The position numbers and the translations under genes are program-made. Shown piece after piece: positions 32,395-43,708 of a DNA stretch of 64,000 nt; the first letter of the stretch is position 1; every line of letters starts with the position of its first letter. The stretch comes from Gracilaria domingensis (taxonomy: Eukaryota; Rhodophyta; Florideophyceae; Gracilariales; Gracilariaceae). The stretch covers positions 62,001 through 126,000 of the forward strand of contig VCMS01000195.1 in NCBI GenBank assembly GCA_022539475.1, given 5' to 3'. The notes under the pieces are model-generated. The model was not told the origin of the DNA. It saw only the letters and a list, made by a program, of their open reading frames with translations, and ran no database searches.

Positions 32395-33305
32395 GGCGAG
32401 CCTTTAAATGGCGACTTACGCTGGGCACCCCCGCTTTCGGCGGCTCCTCCCAGCGCAATGCCAATCTCGTCCGTGTCCTGTCCGTGGCCGCTCACACGCT
32501 GATTGTACGCTTTAGAGTCGTAGAGTTCGCGCAATGATGACTCACGCGAGCAATGGTCGCGCTCTTTAATCGTGCTCTTCAAATGCTTTGCATAGTAGTC
32601 AAGAGTACACTCAGTCACTTTCATGTACCGCCTACTCCCGCCAATACACGTGGACAGCGGCGCCAACGTACCGGCGGCCGGGTGTAGCGAAATCACTGCG
32701 GGGCGGCGTGTTTTGGGAGGTCCCGGGAAGGCGCCGGAATGTGACCAGAACGTGCCCGCGGGCGGGGGGGGTCGGTCGTGTTAGGGTAGGTACCCTAACA
32801 CGACCGGACCCCCCGCCCGCGGGCATAAAATCGCACATTTTTCAAAAAATCGCCCAAAACGTGCCCGCGGGCGGGGGGGTCCGGTCGTGTTAGGGTACCT
32901 ACCCTAACACGACCGACCCCCCGCCCGCGGGCACGTTCTGGCCACATTCCGGCGCCTTCCGGAGACCTCCCAAAACACTCCTCCCGGCACTTCCGGCAGT
33001 GATTTCGCTGCACACGCCGTGCACATATATCAAACTAGAAAAAACTAGCGCTTCACATTCACTTGGTCCGCGACTATTAGCACAATACGCGACCTTTGCA
33101 ATACCTCCGAATCGCGACGTGGCTGACACGCGACGCTATCGCACCCGCTCGAAGCGGCACGGACACCCACCTCAGAAGGGACTCCCGCTCGGAGCGGACA
33201 CGGACACGGATGAGACTGGCAGTGCGCTGGGAGGGCTGCCGAGAGCGGGGGTGCCCAGCGTAAGTCGCCATTTAAAGGCTCGCCTCCGTTGTTTGCGGTG
33301 AAGCG
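32395..33305. repeat. Imperfect inverted repeat between the two divergent gene tracts
   Basis: The outer arms match as GGAGGCGAGCCTTTAAATGG (32395-32414) and its complement at about 33275-33297, continuing through about 90 bp ending in CCGTGTCC-like sequence. The middle of each arm differs. The inner arms match again from GCGAAATCACTGC through GTTTTGGGAGGT and GGCGCCGGAATGTG to the central palindromes. Each gene tract thus begins with nearly the same upstream sequence in mirror image. This could be a bidirectional promoter or the head-to-head junction of two element ends. TTTAAA lies about 75 bp before one ATG and about 20 bp before the other. Confidence 0.75.
32757..32938. repeat. Telomere-like palindromes, two units
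   Basis: Two palindromes with core GTGTTAGGGTA-GG-TACCCTAACAC (32778-32801) and GTGTTAGGGTA-CC-TACCCTAACAC (32887-32910), 109 bp apart. Each is flanked by G-rich/C-rich arms (CCCGCGGGCGGGGGGG and complement), giving stems of up to about 30 bp. The spacer is AT-rich with CACATTTTT and AAAAAATCG. The two central dinucleotides, GG and CC, show that the units face opposite ways. The arms could form hairpins, and the G-runs could form quadruplexes. Confidence 0.85.
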
Positions 33306-34666
33306 ATGGATTCCACCGATGATGGAGGGGAGATACATCCTATCGACATGAGTGCTCCGCCTCGGGCGTTCCATGCATATGTCAGACTTTTCTTGGTTCT
33401 TCGCGATGCTTTGGCAAACAGCGATGGAGGCCCTGATCGGCCACGGGACGTGGGGTTTAGAGGGCTAATAGAGTTCTGCGCCGAGAACTATAAGGATATT
33501 CCGGAGGCAAGGAAGATGTTTGAGGAGGCCATTAACTCCAAGAACCTGCAGAACTTGACACTGCAACAGCTGCGAAAGAGTGTTGTGAATAACAAACCTG
33601 TGGAACAACGATATCTTGTAACGAAGCTTCTTGACAAGAAGAACGGGGATGAGGACCAGAGACTCCGCGATTTTTTCTTCTCTCTATGGATATGGGTGTA
33701 TACCTACCGGTGCGATGCCTGGTTGGTTATTTCATGACCAGGAGAAAGCAGGTTCTGAAGACGACAGTGTTCATCCCACCAACAGCTGTGAACCCATTTG
33801 AGGTCGTTATATACTTATCATACCTCGGCCATATAATGGGAGAGAACGACAACATCAGAATGATGAAGAAAAAACAACCGAAAAAGAAACGAAAAGTGAA
33901 CCATGCACCATCTGTGTACATACCCACTTTTACGTCGTTCTTCAAAGACAACTGTGATCGACTGGGATTCGCTATCAGTGAGGTCGTATGGGCATGGAGT
34001 TGTTTTGCGGCTCATCTTGGATACACGAACGTTCAGCACATGGTGAAACCATACATTTACATGAATATGCAGACGTTGAAGTATACAGCGCTAGAGACAC
34101 GGGAGTCTGGTTATGCCCCGCCGAGCCAGAGTACTCGATTCAACACACAGGATGTGGCACAGAGCAGTACTAGTGGATCGGTGGAGACCTTGAGTGATGA
34201 ATGCGATACAAACCTCCGAATACTGGCTAAGGAATTTTTGACAGACCTCGAAACCATATGCACCCACGATAGCCTCTATAGCTTACGGGCTGATCAGATG
34301 AGGAACTAGATAGAGTTTTCGGGGATACGGATGGATACCGTATCTGGTTCTGACTCCGGTGAGTTGCCTGCACGATTTCAGAACTTTTCGGAGCTGCTAT
34401 GGAAACCGATACAGGATATGCGTCATGCGGCAGGGTTCAATGTGGGCATTCACGCGAAACCCGATATTGAACTGACGAAAACTCCTAAAACTTCCGGTAA
34501 TGCCGAACCTTCTTCGACCAAGTCTGCCCCAGCCCCACCTCGTCGAGAGTATATAGATCTCGTGAGCTCCGACGGCGACGACTTCGAGAAGGCAGTGAAT
34601 CGTGCGGTGCATGAATCTCGGGTTGCCGGGTACAACATCCAAAGACTGGTATTGAGCCGCCCATGA
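33306..34666 (+). pseudogene. N-terminal part of the methyltransferase-SET tract, function unknown
   Basis: The ATG at 33306 lies a few bases after the inverted repeat. The frame runs to 33737, shifts near 33710 into the frame 33686-34309, has one stop (TAG 34307-34309) and continues in the same frame to 34666. The encoded sequence is mostly helical with basic KKKQPKKKRKVN (SV40-like nuclear signal) and an acidic DLVSSDGDD segment. No domain was recognised. A decayed version of the first about 200 bp is present at 50105-50330. Confidence 0.5.
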
Positions 34667-35713
34667 AGGGGATATCCAGTCTTCTTCGAATGAATATGGA
34701 CAAGGTGTGGAAGGGGATGAGAAAGTCACACTTTGTAGCGTACAACTGTGACATGAAGGACCTGAGGCACACACACGAAACATTTGTGAATCAGAGTGAG
34801 ATTTTATGGGGTGAGGCACAGCTTGTCCTAACAGACCCTCCCTCTAACACTCGAAGGAAGAGAAGCAAACGGAAAAGTGCTCACGATGTCTTCAGTGAGG
34901 ATGACATGATCAGTACGGCTGACTTAATAAGTTCCGCGCTTCGGTCAGGTGGGCACTTCATTATATTCTGTGCCATGGCACAGTTTCATGTTTGGCACAG
35001 GATACTTTCGGAAACGGCGAGTACGAAAGATGAAGCTGGAAGCGAAGGTAAGCAAGAACTCATGCCTTCGTTTAAAGTGGATGGGAATCCACTGGTGTTC
35101 ATCCGGGATCGAAGTAATGTTGGAGGGAATCCACGGAGTTTAGGATACAGCCCGTAACGGAGTACGCCGTTCATGGGGTGAAGCGTGGATTGCGACCATC
35201 CGAGGAAGCCAGTCTTACTCCATTTGAGGAGAACAATTTCATTCCTTCTACTTTCTCGGCTAACAGGAATGTAATTGACCGGGTGCCAAAACCGAGAGCG
35301 GAGGAGTGGTTGACATGGAAGTTAATAAGCCAGGTAGTTCAGTATCAAGTAGGCAGTACATAAGACCGGAGCAGAAGTCCAGGGAGTTGATGAAAGAGTT
35401 GATATGTCGGTTCACAAGACCGGGTGATCTTGTCATGGACATGTTCGCGGGAACTTTTTCTACGGGTATGGCGTGCCTATCGCTGACAAAGCATAGGAAG
35501 TTCTTGGGGTGCGAGAAGAACAGGCCATGTTTCAGCCATGCGAAGCACCATGTAACGACTCTTATGGCCGAAGTTCTTCGCGAGGGGAAGAATGACATCG
35601 TGGTTGAACAGGAGGTGGTGGATGCTGCTTCAACGACTTATGAACGGGTTCCACATCGGGACCGAGGTCGGCTTGAATGGGAGGCTCCATTTGGATACCC
35701 CAGTACCAAGTGA
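34663..35713 (+). pseudogene. Beta-class N4/N6 DNA methyltransferase (bacterial type), frameshifted
   Basis: Three frames in succession carry one domain. 34663-35157: motif IV as TDPPSN (residues 57-62), where the family has DPPY/DPPF, then LRSGGHFIIFC. About 35105-35320 (another frame): FRIQPVTEYAVHGVKRG and SANRNVIDRV. 35306-35713: RPEQKSRELMKELICRF, then PGDLVMDMFAGTFSTG (motif I), and FLGCEKN. Motif IV before motif I, followed by the RPE...PGD signature, is the pfam01555 arrangement found in bacterial CcrM-type and other adenine-N6/cytosine-N4 enzymes. This differs from the eukaryotic 5-methylcytosine and MT-A70 families. At least two frameshifts and the DPPS change suggest the copy is inactive. 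Confidence 0.7.
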
Positions 35714-36436
35714 TGCCTGCACATATTACTCAGTTCTAGGAAGATACTGGAAGGACTGGGAGTTTGTCGACAAGTGTGGACAGCATACTGTAGATCTTTG
35801 GGACCAGAAGTACGGAGCAGCTCTGAATCTAATGGATATGCATATGCTGTTGACTGCTGAAGCCAATCGCTATCGCTTACATGTAGCATCTTCTAAGATT
35901 CGACATCCCGTGCTGGTATGGGGGTGTTCACGGAACATAAGATATTGGCTGGGGAAACTATCTGTCATTTTTATGGAACTTTAGTATACACGGATCTGAC
36001 GAACCGGAAGGAAAGACACTTAACGTATGGAAGTGGCTGTCTCGGAGCAACTTCAGTGCGGTACAAGTTGTTTTCTATGATGGTCACTGTGACTGGTACG
36101 GAGCTTCTGCACCTGAGGAACAGACCAGGACAGGCTCAGAATAGAAAGAAGAGCGAAGTGTACATTGTCCCGGCGCCTTTTTGTATCGGGGGCTACATTA
36201 ACGACGCCGGATATCATGCCGGGGATCGCGATTTATCGCAGCCCCGGTCAAACAGGACTCGAAGTGCTAATGTGCAGATGGTGGAAGCGAAGTCCGTGAT
36301 ACAGTTTAAGTCCGACCTTTCTAACTATGCTCTACTTCGTTGTAGAGCAGTAAGAGATATTGAGAGGGGCGAAGAGTTGTATTTCAACTACGGAGAGCAG
36401 TACGCCTGGGACTGGGCTCTGACATTGGAGCAATAG
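35690..36436 (+). pseudogene. SET-domain lysine methyltransferase region, joined to the DNA methyltransferase
   Basis: After a linker frame (to about 35920; DACTYYSVLGRYW...) the frame 35918-36436 encodes a SET domain: GVFTEHKILAGETICHFYG, then YINDAGYH with NVQMV (the substrate/cofactor loop, normally xxINHS/Nxx), then LRCRAVRDIERGEELYFNYGEQY (the GEEL..NY motif with the conserved Tyr). No post-SET Cys cluster. No stop separates methyltransferase from SET once the two frameshifts are allowed for, so the ancestral product was probably one protein. SET enzymes methylate lysines, commonly on histones; the target here is unknown. Confidence 0.65.
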
Positions 36437-36686
36437 ATGAGTTCAGTACCGAATAGAAAGTAAATATGCTTGTGAATGTTGCAGCTGCCTGCAATACGCG
36501 TTGTACATGTACACTGGAGCTCTTCATCTATTTGTAACGGCGATATTTGCGACCCATTGGGCACCTCAAATTCTTAAAAAGCAGGAACTGCGGAGTCTCC
36601 CGGAATATCTGAACCATGCACCCCCCCCCCCCTACCCCTCCCCCCCCCCAACAATTTCGTTTCATTACCCCGTTTATCTCCACAAC

Positions 36687-38960
36687 ATGGGTATAACGCC
36701 GAGAAAGCGAAATAGTACGCAGCGGAACAAGAGTGGACAGAAGAAGAGAAGAGCATCGGATGATACGAATCAGGCTACAAGCACCGCACTTCCTAAACGG
36801 AAGTCGTCCTCGACGAAGGAGAGAGTCAGTGGGCGTCATTCTACAGTACTCTCTCGCCCATCTCGCAGCGGAGCGTCTTCCGGGATTGCGTCAAGAATTC
36901 GTGGATCAGGGAACGATGTCGTGCCGTCAACTGCCGATAATGCAAATCGTGCATCTGTCTCTGCTCCTCAAGAAGATGAGGTAACTCGGCCAGCGGGTCA
37001 GGACAGGAGAGCATGACAACTGGAACTGAAGAGGTTCGTATGACACCAAAACCTTCATGTCCCCGGCCGATATCGAAGACCGGAGCTACTGGGGCGCAGG
37101 TTACGCCGCCCAGTGGGTCTGGACAACAAGGGACAATGACGAGAAGTCGTGAGAGCCCTAGTATATTAAGATCGTCACGTCCCTCCCTGTCTTCTAGAAC
37201 TGGGGCCGCTATGAATCGTATTATGCCTCGCAATGGGTCCGGACAAGGGAGAAAGACAATAAGAAATCGAGAGACAACTGATAGACGAGTTACTCCTCGA
37301 CCTTCCCCTCTTTCCAGAACGGGGGCCGTTGCAGCTCGTACGAGGCCCAATTCATCTGATATACGATGCCATGGAGGAGGACAGACACGGGAGTTGGAGC
37401 TCGGAGCCGTGCCAAGGGTGGACACAGAACGCCTGCAGCCTCTCGTGTCTAAGGGTATGGCACATGAGGATAGTTCCGATAACGAAATAACACCGAATCC
37501 TGCGGCATTACCGGGGCCTGTCGCCGAAGAGGCTAGGGAAATACCGGAAGATATCCACACTGGTGTGAATTCAACCTATATGAACAGACGTGATCTTTTA
37601 AATGAACTGAATTGCTTGAAAGAAAAGGTTAAGACGCTACAAGAGGACTTGATGGTTCGGAGAAGTCTAGTGAAGGTCGCCCAAGAGCAGAGTACGGCTT
37701 TGGAAAGAGGCTTGAAGAGAAGGATCTAGTCATTGAAGGGCTAAGAGGGGCACTGAAACAGGAGGGAGATAGGAGTACACGTGCTGGTGAACCTGGGCAG
37801 ACAGGTCGAAAGAAGCATAAAATTGAGGTGTGCGACGTGTTTCGAGGGGTTGCTCGAGCAGTGTATCACAACATGCTGACGTGGGCAAGGAGAGAAACAA
37901 GTGAGCTATGGCTCGAAGGTGAATCGCTCACCCGAAATTGGGGTAACCGTGCCGAGAAGGTGGAAGACGCAACTGAGAGTGGGGAAGGGCTTATTGAGCC
38001 GGAGGAGGGTGGTTCATACATGGTTCCTGAAAACCCCGTGGAGCTCTTGGGCAGTTTTGGCATGTTCACACCGTCGGTAGAGGGGGGCCAGATGCTTTGC
38101 TGAAGAAAATGGTTGAAAGCGAGTTGAAGGAGTTGAGCTGGGAAGGTATTAGAAAAGCATCTCTTACCGACAGGTGTATACTGGAACGTTGTGCAGATAT
38201 GTGCCTTAGGCAGAGAATGCGGCAGACCATGAGTGACGTCGTGGGCGTTCGGAAGAGAAATACGAGGGATAAACTATTTCTGCTCCTGGGGTACGATCTG
38301 ATTTGGAGAAGAACAAAGCTGGTAGAAGAGAATGCTGACGAATTCACAATGCAGTTGAAGGAAGCGCAGGAGAACATACTGCGTCTTGACGAAAATGGTG
38401 TACCGAACACTTCATGGTGGAGAAAAGCCCATTTGTTCGTCTAAGGTACTCCAATGCGGACAATATCAAGGATATGCCGACGGAAGATCAAGACTTGTTC
38501 TTCCAAACCGTGTCGGGGTACAAGTACTGAAGGAGTTTATTGGGTATGATGTGGAAGACAAGGATACGGGCACCTTTTTAGATGGCACAATACTGTTGCT
38601 CGCACGTTTGGACGCTTGGGTGTTGACGGTTGTGAGCCTTCTAAGTACGGATGTGTCAAGAGTGACCAGAGACAGAAACTGTTTACAAAAAGTTTGCCCA
38701 ACTGCTACCTCTGTTTTTAAAGAATGTTCTGGGGGATGTTAGGCAACGTGTTTTGAGGACCAATTCCAGCGAGTTTCATAATTTTGGAACGACAACGGAA
38801 GATTGGACTAAGGTTCTTGGTAATGACATGAGAGAGACTACATTTGGATATCGAATGCCGTCGAACGGAAGACTTTACCTCACTGTGAAAGAACAATTTT
38901 TTATTGAAAGTGTGAGCCGAAGATTGGGTTCTATTAGCGATTGTTTTCGTTGGTGAATGC
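36687..38960 (+). pseudogene. Basic repeat and coiled-coil protein, several frameshifts
   Basis: Begins MGITPRKRNSTQ at 36687. The frame shifts near 36980, continues 37013-37729, and then in pieces at 37828-38103, 38097-38444, 38386-38742 and 38753-38956. The N-terminal part is very basic. It holds tandem 40-residue units with the pattern SRTGA...GSGQ...R-x-RE, about two and a half copies. A coiled coil follows (DLLNELNCLKEKVKTLQEDL). The later pieces look helical. No known domain. Same strand and direction as the methyltransferase-SET tract, 250 bp after it. Confidence 0.45.
36960..37340 (+). repeat. 120-bp tandem repeats (40 codons)
   Basis: Two complete units (from GATGAQ and GAAMNR to SRT in each case) and a partial one before them. 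The unit length of 40 residues is exact in the two complete copies. They lie inside the basic coiled-coil protein and show that the frame was coding when they duplicated. Confidence 0.6.
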
Positions 38961-39039
38961 GAGGAAGGGGATGTGGAGTTCAAGGAAATGGACATGAACG
39001 GTTTCCGAAGTAGCACAGGATCACAAGAAAAGGCACCAC

Positions 39040-40800
39040 AAGGTGAACATGTAGAGAATGGAGCCCTTAATGTTTAAGGCTGTACCAAGATCAACGTGCT
39101 CAGTTGGTCCTTCATCTGAATCATGATAGAATCGATTGATGTAGAATCGGTGTTGAAACCATTGGAGTGGAGGACAAAAAGGTGAAGCAGGGTAGTTTGA
39201 TCGAACAACATGGACAGTCTCTATAGTGCAGAAGCCGGAACCATCCCGTACCAAGGAGTTAACTCTACGACAGTCTCCGCTTTGGAATGACGAGGGAACG
39301 GAAGAGTGTGGTTCTTTTCATCGTTTGTAGCCACCGTAAAGATATGCATTTCAATATGAGGTCGATGTTTGTTGCGGGGGTAAAACCTCGAAATACCGGA
39401 CAAATGCCACTCTGGTGCGGTAAGTGAAGAATCAAGGAGAGATATTCGAATCAGAGCGACTACCTGGGCAACCCAAGTCTCTGAATCTTCTCCGCTTACC
39501 AATACAGTAAAACTTTGGCTTTCTACTGGGACCAAATGCTGGAGAAGCGAAGACACGTTGGATGATGGGTATTTGGGTCGTCCAGCTTAAGTGCCTTAGA
39601 AGACGAATCGAAGTGTTCAAGAGTGGGAACGAAACCGCCTTTCACGAGGGCCGAATTCACCAGAGTCATCCTTGTCTTTTCTGAGAAGTATGTAATAGAG
39701 TGCTCATCCAGTGTTTCTTTCACGAGACTGAGGAAAGGAGGAAGGGCCTGTTCACCAATTTGGTCAAAATCGACCTTGTGTCCGTACTTGAGAACATCTC
39801 TCCAACAGCAGTCCATGTTTTGAACTGGACATACTTGAAACACAATGTTGAAGAGCTCGTAAAGTGAAAGAACGCCCTCTCATTGCAAACCGAGAAAGCT
39901 GTGTGGAAGTTCCTAGTAAACTGGATTACGCTGGTAAGGAGTATTGCCATTCCATTGCTTTCTAACATGTCCGTGCTCAATGGAGCGAATAGTCTCCTCC
40001 ACAGCCGTTGCTGTTCTTCTGGACGTCTTTTGTAGTGTCTCTTAAATAGCAGGTGTGCATTTCTATATGCCTGCGTCGTAGTACTTGATACTTCCCAGAC
40101 GGCGAATATCGTCCACGAGATGATCGAGAAGATGAAACTTCAGAGTTCCCAGTCTGGAGGGATGAAATCCGCCAGATTCTTTGTTGCGGAACGCTTGAAG
40201 GCTTCAATCTCCGAACTGAGACACAGGAGAGAGCTTTCAGTCCAATACGGGTCACGATTGTATCTGAATAAGGTCGAAAGCAAGTCCGAGTACTGAGAGA
40301 AAACGGTTGTGATTGGGGCAACGTCCTGTTCTCCACAGCATATGCAAAGAATGCTCCTATGAAGGGGAAGATCATGTCAAGTGTTTGTAGTTTTTTGGCC
40401 TCCAGCATTCTACGGAGACCGTCTTTCGTGAAGATACCATTCAAAGATTTGCCTTTCTCCTGCGGGAGAAATCGATATGTAAACTTTGGCAGGAGAATCG
40501 CGTTCTATGGCAGCTAGAATTGCGTTTGCATGGTTAGGAGTTGGGTGCGTATCGTTCGAAATGAACGCGATGCAGATGTTCCTATTGTGGTGCACAGGGT
40601 GTCTGACTGCAGTCTTCGATTATGGCGTTTTATCAAGCTTTGGATGCGAGATGCAAGTTGTTATGGGCTACGAATGAGAGCAGACTGTATGGAGGACAAT
40701 CCGGGATTATTCCAAGGCTTAACGGAAGTTTCGAGGACGAAGGAATGAGAGATATGGAATTGAACGCATCAGAGTATCCGCTTGAGATCTCTTGTTAAAT
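39040..40800 (-). pseudogene. Plavaka-type transposase, C-terminal remnant (copy 1)
   Basis: Minus-strand fragments 40410-40595, 39977-40444 and 39523-39843 look like parts of one gene split by frameshifts. Nucleotide similarity links about 40195-40795 to about 50721-51345, which directly follows the recognisable Plavaka transposase ORF of copy 2 on the same strand. The catalytic N-terminal half is missing here: unrelated sequence lies between 40.8 and 42.47 kb. No catalytic residue was assigned in the remnant. Confidence 0.5.
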
Positions 40801-40959
40801 TTCGTTATTCTGGTCATGTTTTTTTGAATTTGTTATATTGCTACGCTTTAGTTAGTCATTTAATGTTTTGATGCTTTCTTTGAATTTCCCGTGATCTAGC
40901 GATCCGATTTGATACCCTAATGATCCTCAGAGTCTTTGTTTGACATTAGTTGTCATAAA

Positions 40960-41302
40960 TGTTACCAAGACATGTCACGTGTGGATGTCTGCCTCGTCAG
41001 TTGACGTCATGACTGACTTCATAGTTTGGTGCCTTGCTGGAACTTCTACAAATGGACACGTTTCAGGAACTTCTAGAAGCTTCTAGACGACTCCACTGTC
41101 GATTTCTACGCACAGTTTCTACACTAATTCCGACGCAAGGGCCAGTATCCATAGACACATTAGTTTGAGGGATATTCTAGAAATCTGCGTTAACGACCTT
41201 ATTTTCGAAGGTCCGATTCTCCATATAAACCCTGGTCGCTGCCCGAATCTCCTCGAAGTCACCATCGTTCACGTTCTCAACCTCAGACCCAGTGTTCTAA
41301 CA
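40960..41302 (+). repeat. Possible 5' or solo LTR (343 bp)
   Basis: Begins TGTTACC and ends TCTAACA, with a 5-bp terminal inverted repeat TGTTA/TAACA. It contains a CATATAAACC TATA-like box about 70 bp before the end. TGG of a possible primer-binding site (TGGTAGCCATCG, 41304-41315) follows one base later. No gag or pol was recognised downstream, and no second LTR. A frame at 41445-41744 is Thr/Val/Ser-rich and not convincing. It would be an LTR remnant inserted where the transposase 5' half should be. Confidence 0.4.
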
Positions 41303-42289
41303 TTGGTAGCCATCGCAAGTAAGTATTGCGCTCATTTGAAACTGAGTGACCATCCACCCTAGTGGATTTTGCTATACAAAATTCCTAGGTTTGGATGAGC
41401 CACAGACGCTCCAGTCTTTACTGACTGTTGATTTCTGACCCAATTTGGTGTTTCCAGTGAGCTCAATAGCCCGATCCCAAGTCCGCGTCATCGCCGTCCG
41501 TTCTATTACGAACACGGAATATCCAAGACCCGCCGTCATCGCCGCACCAGCGCACCCTGTCAACACCGAAACCCCTGTTTCCGCTGCCGTGTCCACTTGG
41601 AACCCGAGTACACCACTTCATACCACCGTCACCACCGTCGTCACAAGCTCGTCAACACTCACCGATCCTGTTGACAGCAATCCGATTCAAGGAACCATCG
41701 TTACCGAGGCTACCGAGGGTATCCACGTCATCTGCTCCGCATAGACGACGCGGCTAATACCCATATCTTCGCGTGGCACCGAATCCAATCAAGCGACGGC
41801 GTGTACGTACCTTCGCGTCGCTTGAAGACCCCAGGTTGTGCGACTGTGAACATCCGTTTCAATAGCCGATGTGCAACTTCGGCGAACATTTTGTCTGGTA
41901 GCCGCCACCGCAAAAGCTCCAGAACAAGAGCTCCCCACCGGGCGCTCCGACTGTTGGTATACTCTCGTTCAATAATTGGAAGGCTTACGAGGCATACCGA
42001 GGTGGCGCAAGCACAAGCCAGCTGTCAACAAGGAAAACGACGTCAAAGCGGTTATTTCAAGTAAAATTATAACGTAAACACTTGTGTTGACAAAAGTTTC
42101 CAAGAATCGGTTGTTCACCTTAAGCTACCGTTTGTGGTTGTGTTCCAGTTTCCGCTACGTTCGTATTACTTAGGCTTGTCAAGGGAGAAAGTCGCCGACA
42201 GGCTTACTTCTTCGCCAGTCGCTTGACGCTTTGTAATTTGACTGAGAAACTTAATTTGAACCACTCCGGCTGCAATTGCAACTCTTACG

Positions 42290-42362
42290 CGAAGGGCAAT
42301 CGAAACTAGAACCTCTGAAATTGCAACGGCGCCCGCCTACCCACTAGGCCCGGCCGCCGGCA
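42290..42362 (-). other. tRNA-like / SINE-like polymerase III promoter remnant
   Basis: On the minus strand an A-box-like GGGCCTAGTGGGTAGG is followed about 30 bases later by a B-box-like GGTTCTAGTTTCGATTGCC. The spacing fits a tRNA-derived promoter, but the arms do not fold into a proper tRNA, so this is at most a SINE fragment or pseudo-tRNA. Confidence 0.25.
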
Positions 42363-42474
42363 CTCGCTTGTTCAACCTGCAAATTGCAATTTTTAAAGTG
42401 GCAAGCGCGAGGCCTTGATTTGCACTTTTCCGAAAACTTAGACAATTTCCTTTTGGCAACCCCCGATTTGAGCN

Positions 42475-42567
42475 CCGAAGGGAGAAGGAGGTCGAGCGAC
42501 AGTCAATATCGACGTCTTGCTCAGAACGGAGAATATATTTTGAGTTTAAATCACGTGCTTTCGTTCA
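42475..42567 (+). repeat. Element terminal sequence, copy 1 (93 bp)
   Basis: Aligns without gaps to 52825-52917, with 4 mismatches; both matches end at TTCGTTCA and the sequences differ completely after it. The homology starts at the base after the ambiguous N at 42474. The codon corresponding to the upstream ATG of copy 2 is changed (CTT for CAT on the + strand). It marks the right end of a Plavaka-class element. Confidence 0.75.
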
Positions 42568-42703
42568 AAAAGAAACGTAGGTACACGTCGACCTCAACAC
42601 AAGGGTGTACTTCTCGTATTATCTACCACTGGTTATAAACCTGTGGTTTCCCAACGTTGTACGCTGTACACTTGTCCAATCTCGCACAGAAAAATAATTC
42701 ATT

Positions 42704-43081
42704 TCATTCATTTAAGGAGAGTGCAAGTCTCTCAAGTTCGGCTGCACATCTTTCGTAACCTTCCCTGTCAAGGTCCTGATCAATTTCGGTACCATTGGAT
42801 AATCTCACCCGTGCGCCTTGGTTTCCAGAGATGCCAAAAGTGTAGCCACCCAGGTGCTCCATGAAACTCTCGGCATCCTCTATATCTCGCCCAGTAGCAA
42901 TTCCGAAACCAACGCGTGCGTTGATGTACTTCATGCATTTGACTGTTTCGGCAGGAATGTTCTCCCCAGCTCTTTTCAGAGTACCGTCAACATCACTAAT
43001 CACGGCGTAGCCATTTTCGAATATTTCGTTAGCCAGCTGCTGAGGAGTTACTTCTTGGGCTCTAACTTCCGAGTTATACAT
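42704..43081 (-). pseudogene. HAD-like gene, 5' half only (inverted copy)
   Basis: Codes for the first about 125 residues of the HAD-like protein with an intact VISDVDGTL nucleophile motif and IATGRD, then ends at the arm boundary (LALSLNE, stop). It retains the 8 bases lost from the left copy, so the left deletion is the derived state. The part with the acidic loop is absent. Confidence 0.65.
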
Positions 43082-43708
43082 GTTTTGAAAGCTTTCGAAA
43101 GGGTTCGTTTTGCAAATGGGTGTGGGTATACGAATGAGAAGGATGTGATTGATGTTCACAAGGTGTTTCGTAGTATAAAAAGAGTCTAAGAACGACCATA
43201 TACGGGTATTGTAGTACTGTTTTAAAACGTTACTAGGAGGAGAAGTTTTTGCATCGATTTGAAGTAAAGAAAGGATGATTTAGTCATAAATTATATGTAC
43301 GGGTTCAAGTGGGTAAAGAAAACTGTAAATATCTTTAACATGAGCTTAGAAATCAAGAAGAGTAAAACAACCTCCATTATGGGTTGAAACCCATAAAAGG
43401 TTTACCTTACTTTATACGGGTGCCCCAAGTAATGCAAACGCTTAGTTCTTCAGAAATATCACAATTTTTGTACTTGTTTCGTTACTAGTATCGCGCACTT
43501 TAATGATATGGAATGACCATTTTCTATCTAGCAAAATCTTAGCGAAGTATTAGTGATAACGGATGTAGGATTTAAAGGGGCATATTTGAACCACAGAAGG
43601 ACGAACAATATAAGTAATGTAATAGGAACAGGTCATTTCGATAAAGTAACTTTTATGTTTAACTATCTCTAAAAGGTTTACAACACCGAAAAGTCATGTG
43701 TTCTAACC

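Noticed and set aside
32757-32938. Interstitial telomere repeat tract
   Set aside because: The telomere-like hexamer occurs once per palindrome arm, not in tandem, so it is not a telomere array as such.
42290-42362. A real tRNA gene on the minus strand
   Set aside because: A-box and B-box-like sequences are present, but no cloverleaf with proper arms and anticodon could be drawn; kept only as a low-confidence remnant.
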